A DNA stretch of 14,413 nucleotides from Paracoccaceae bacterium (GTDB lineage Bacteria > Pseudomonadota > Alphaproteobacteria > Rhodobacterales > Rhodobacteraceae). The notes beneath the pieces are model-generated. The model saw only the letters and a program-made list of their open reading frames with translations, was not told the origin of the DNA and searched no databases. The stretch is from assembly GCA_016764835.1 (NCBI GenBank), contig JAESRD010000237.1:1-14413 (forward strand), read 5' to 3'. Position numbers and translations under genes: made by a program. Shown in pieces: positions 13,625-14,413 of this stretch. Position 1 is the first letter of the stretch. Each line of letters opens with the position of its first letter.

Positions 13625-14404
13625 TTGGCCCCATCGCGTCCATCACCGCAAATAGGCGGCCTGCTATTCCTAGCGGCCGTCATATTGCTATTGTTCTCGG
13701 CCAACTCCGCCGCTGCACAAGGGATCAGCATTGATCTTGGCCCCGACGGCTCGCTCGCCGGTCGCTCAGTCCAACTGCTGGTCCTTGTCACCGTGCTGAG
13801 CCTCGTGCCGGGCTTGGCCATCATGATCACCTGTTTTCCGTTTATCGTGACAGTGCTGTCGATCTTGCGTCAAGCAATTGGTCTGCAACAAGCCCCGCCC
13901 AATATGATGATCATCACATTGGCGCTGTTTCTGACCTACTTCATTATGGAGCCGGTATTCCTAGAGGCGTGGGCCGTCGGCATCGAGCCGTTTATCGCGG
14001 GGACCACCGAAGTCGGCGAAGCATTCACCCAAACGATCGAGCCTTTCCGTGGTTTCATGTCAAATCGAATCAATCCTGAAACATTTGAGGCCCTAGCCAG
14101 CCTGCGCCCAGATCTGCCGACAGACGTGCCGCTGCGCGATGGCCCGCTTTCTGTGCTGATCCCATCTTTCCTCCTCAGCGAAATCGCGCGCGCTTTTCAG
14201 GTCGGCTTTCTGATTTTCTTGCCATTCCTCATCATCGACCTCGTCGTCGCGGCGGTCTTGATGTCAATGGGTATGATGATGGTACCGCCTGCAATCGTAT
14301 CATTGCCGTTTAAACTGGCGTTTTTCGTGGTTGCCAATGGCTGGACCCTGATCTCGGAAAGCTTGGTTCGCAGCATTCAAGGCCGACGACGCCAACCAGA
14401 ATAA
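13625..14404 (+). CDS. fliP: Flagellar type III export protein FliP (259 aa)
   Basis: FliP makes the core pore of the export gate. A signal peptide (residues about 10-32, ending SANSAAA) is followed by four membrane segments. The first pair (about 48-70 and 90-112) carries LVLVTVLSLVPGLAIMITCFPFIVTVLSILRQAIGLQQAPPN. The second pair contains FLIFLPFLIIDLVVAAVLMSMGMMMVPPAIVSLPFKL. These are highly typical of the family. The only start that keeps the signal peptide is the TTG at 13625, two bases after the fliN stop; no ATG occurs before the mature region. A GAGCTAGG stretch just upstream can serve as ribosome site. The TAA is at 14402-14404, nine bases before the window ends. The usual neighbours fliO and fliQ are not seen. 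Confidence 0.96.
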   Translation: MAPSRPSPQIGGLLFLAAVILLLFSANSAAAQGISIDLGPDGSLAGRSVQLLVLVTVLSLVPGLAIMITCFPFIVTVLSILRQAIGLQQAPPNMMIITLALFLTYFIMEPVFLEAWAVGIEPFIAGTTEVGEAFTQTIEPFRGFMSNRINPETFEALASLRPDLPTDVPLRDGPLSVLIPSFLLSEIARAFQVGFLIFLPFLIIDLVVAAVLMSMGMMMVPPAIVSLPFKLAFFVVANGWTLISESLVRSIQGRRRQPE

Positions 14405-14413
14405 TTCTCCCAC

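Noticed and set aside
1..14413. tRNA, rRNA, insertion sequences, phage or defence genes
   Set aside because: None seen. The coding capacity is filled by flagellar genes plus the DUF1643-type and RTX genes, with no transposase-like frames or terminal inverted repeats.

Overview
The window looks like part of the flagellar gene cluster of an alphaproteobacterium, most likely of the order Rhodobacterales (Rhodobacter/Roseobacter relatives). Three things point there: high GC with no transposons or stable RNA genes; the gene order fliL / flagellar DUF6468-like / motE-like on one strand facing fliF / fliH-like / fliN / fliP on the other; and a CtrA-like half-site pair between them. This placement rests on gene order and protein character only. 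No database search was possible.

Layout. Bases 1-228 hold the 3' end of a DUF1643-type gene, and 368-1261 (+) an RTX-type (GGxGxD repeat) calcium-binding protein with a hydrophobic N-terminus and a very acidic linker. These two are not flagellar and mark the edge of the cluster. From 1258 to 11107 everything lies on the minus strand. In transcription order it is: fliL, a small membrane coiled-coil protein (DUF6468-like), a MotE-like protein, a gap of about 130 bp, motA, a 735-residue periplasmic helical-repeat protein, an AT-rich gap of about 135 bp, a secreted lytic transglycosylase, flhA, fliR, flhB, and a 130-residue coiled-coil protein that may be FliJ. From 11230 to 14404 the plus strand carries fliF, a fliH-like gene, fliN and fliP.

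How they work together. FliF forms the MS ring. FlhA, FlhB, FliR and FliP are the membrane part of the flagellar type III export gate, FliH-like and the FliJ candidate would be its soluble side, and FliN belongs to the C-ring/switch. MotA and FliL, with the MotE-like protein and the 735-residue periplasmic protein, form a stator and stator-accessory set. The transglycosylase probably opens peptidoglycan for the rod. MotB, FliQ, FliG, FliM, FliI and FliO are not in the window.

The most interesting points are: (i) a large uncharacterised periplasmic protein translationally coupled to motA, where motB is often found, with a CxxCH motif and a possible MotC-like role next to a MotE-like gene; (ii) a FliJ candidate coupled to flhB; (iii) a near-consensus CtrA box in the divergent fliL-fliF region, placed so that it supports the shorter starts of both genes; (iv) an AT-rich intergenic region with a dyad and a repeated octamer ahead of the export-gate operon. 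I see no entirely new type of system. The novelty lies in the accessory proteins and the regulation.
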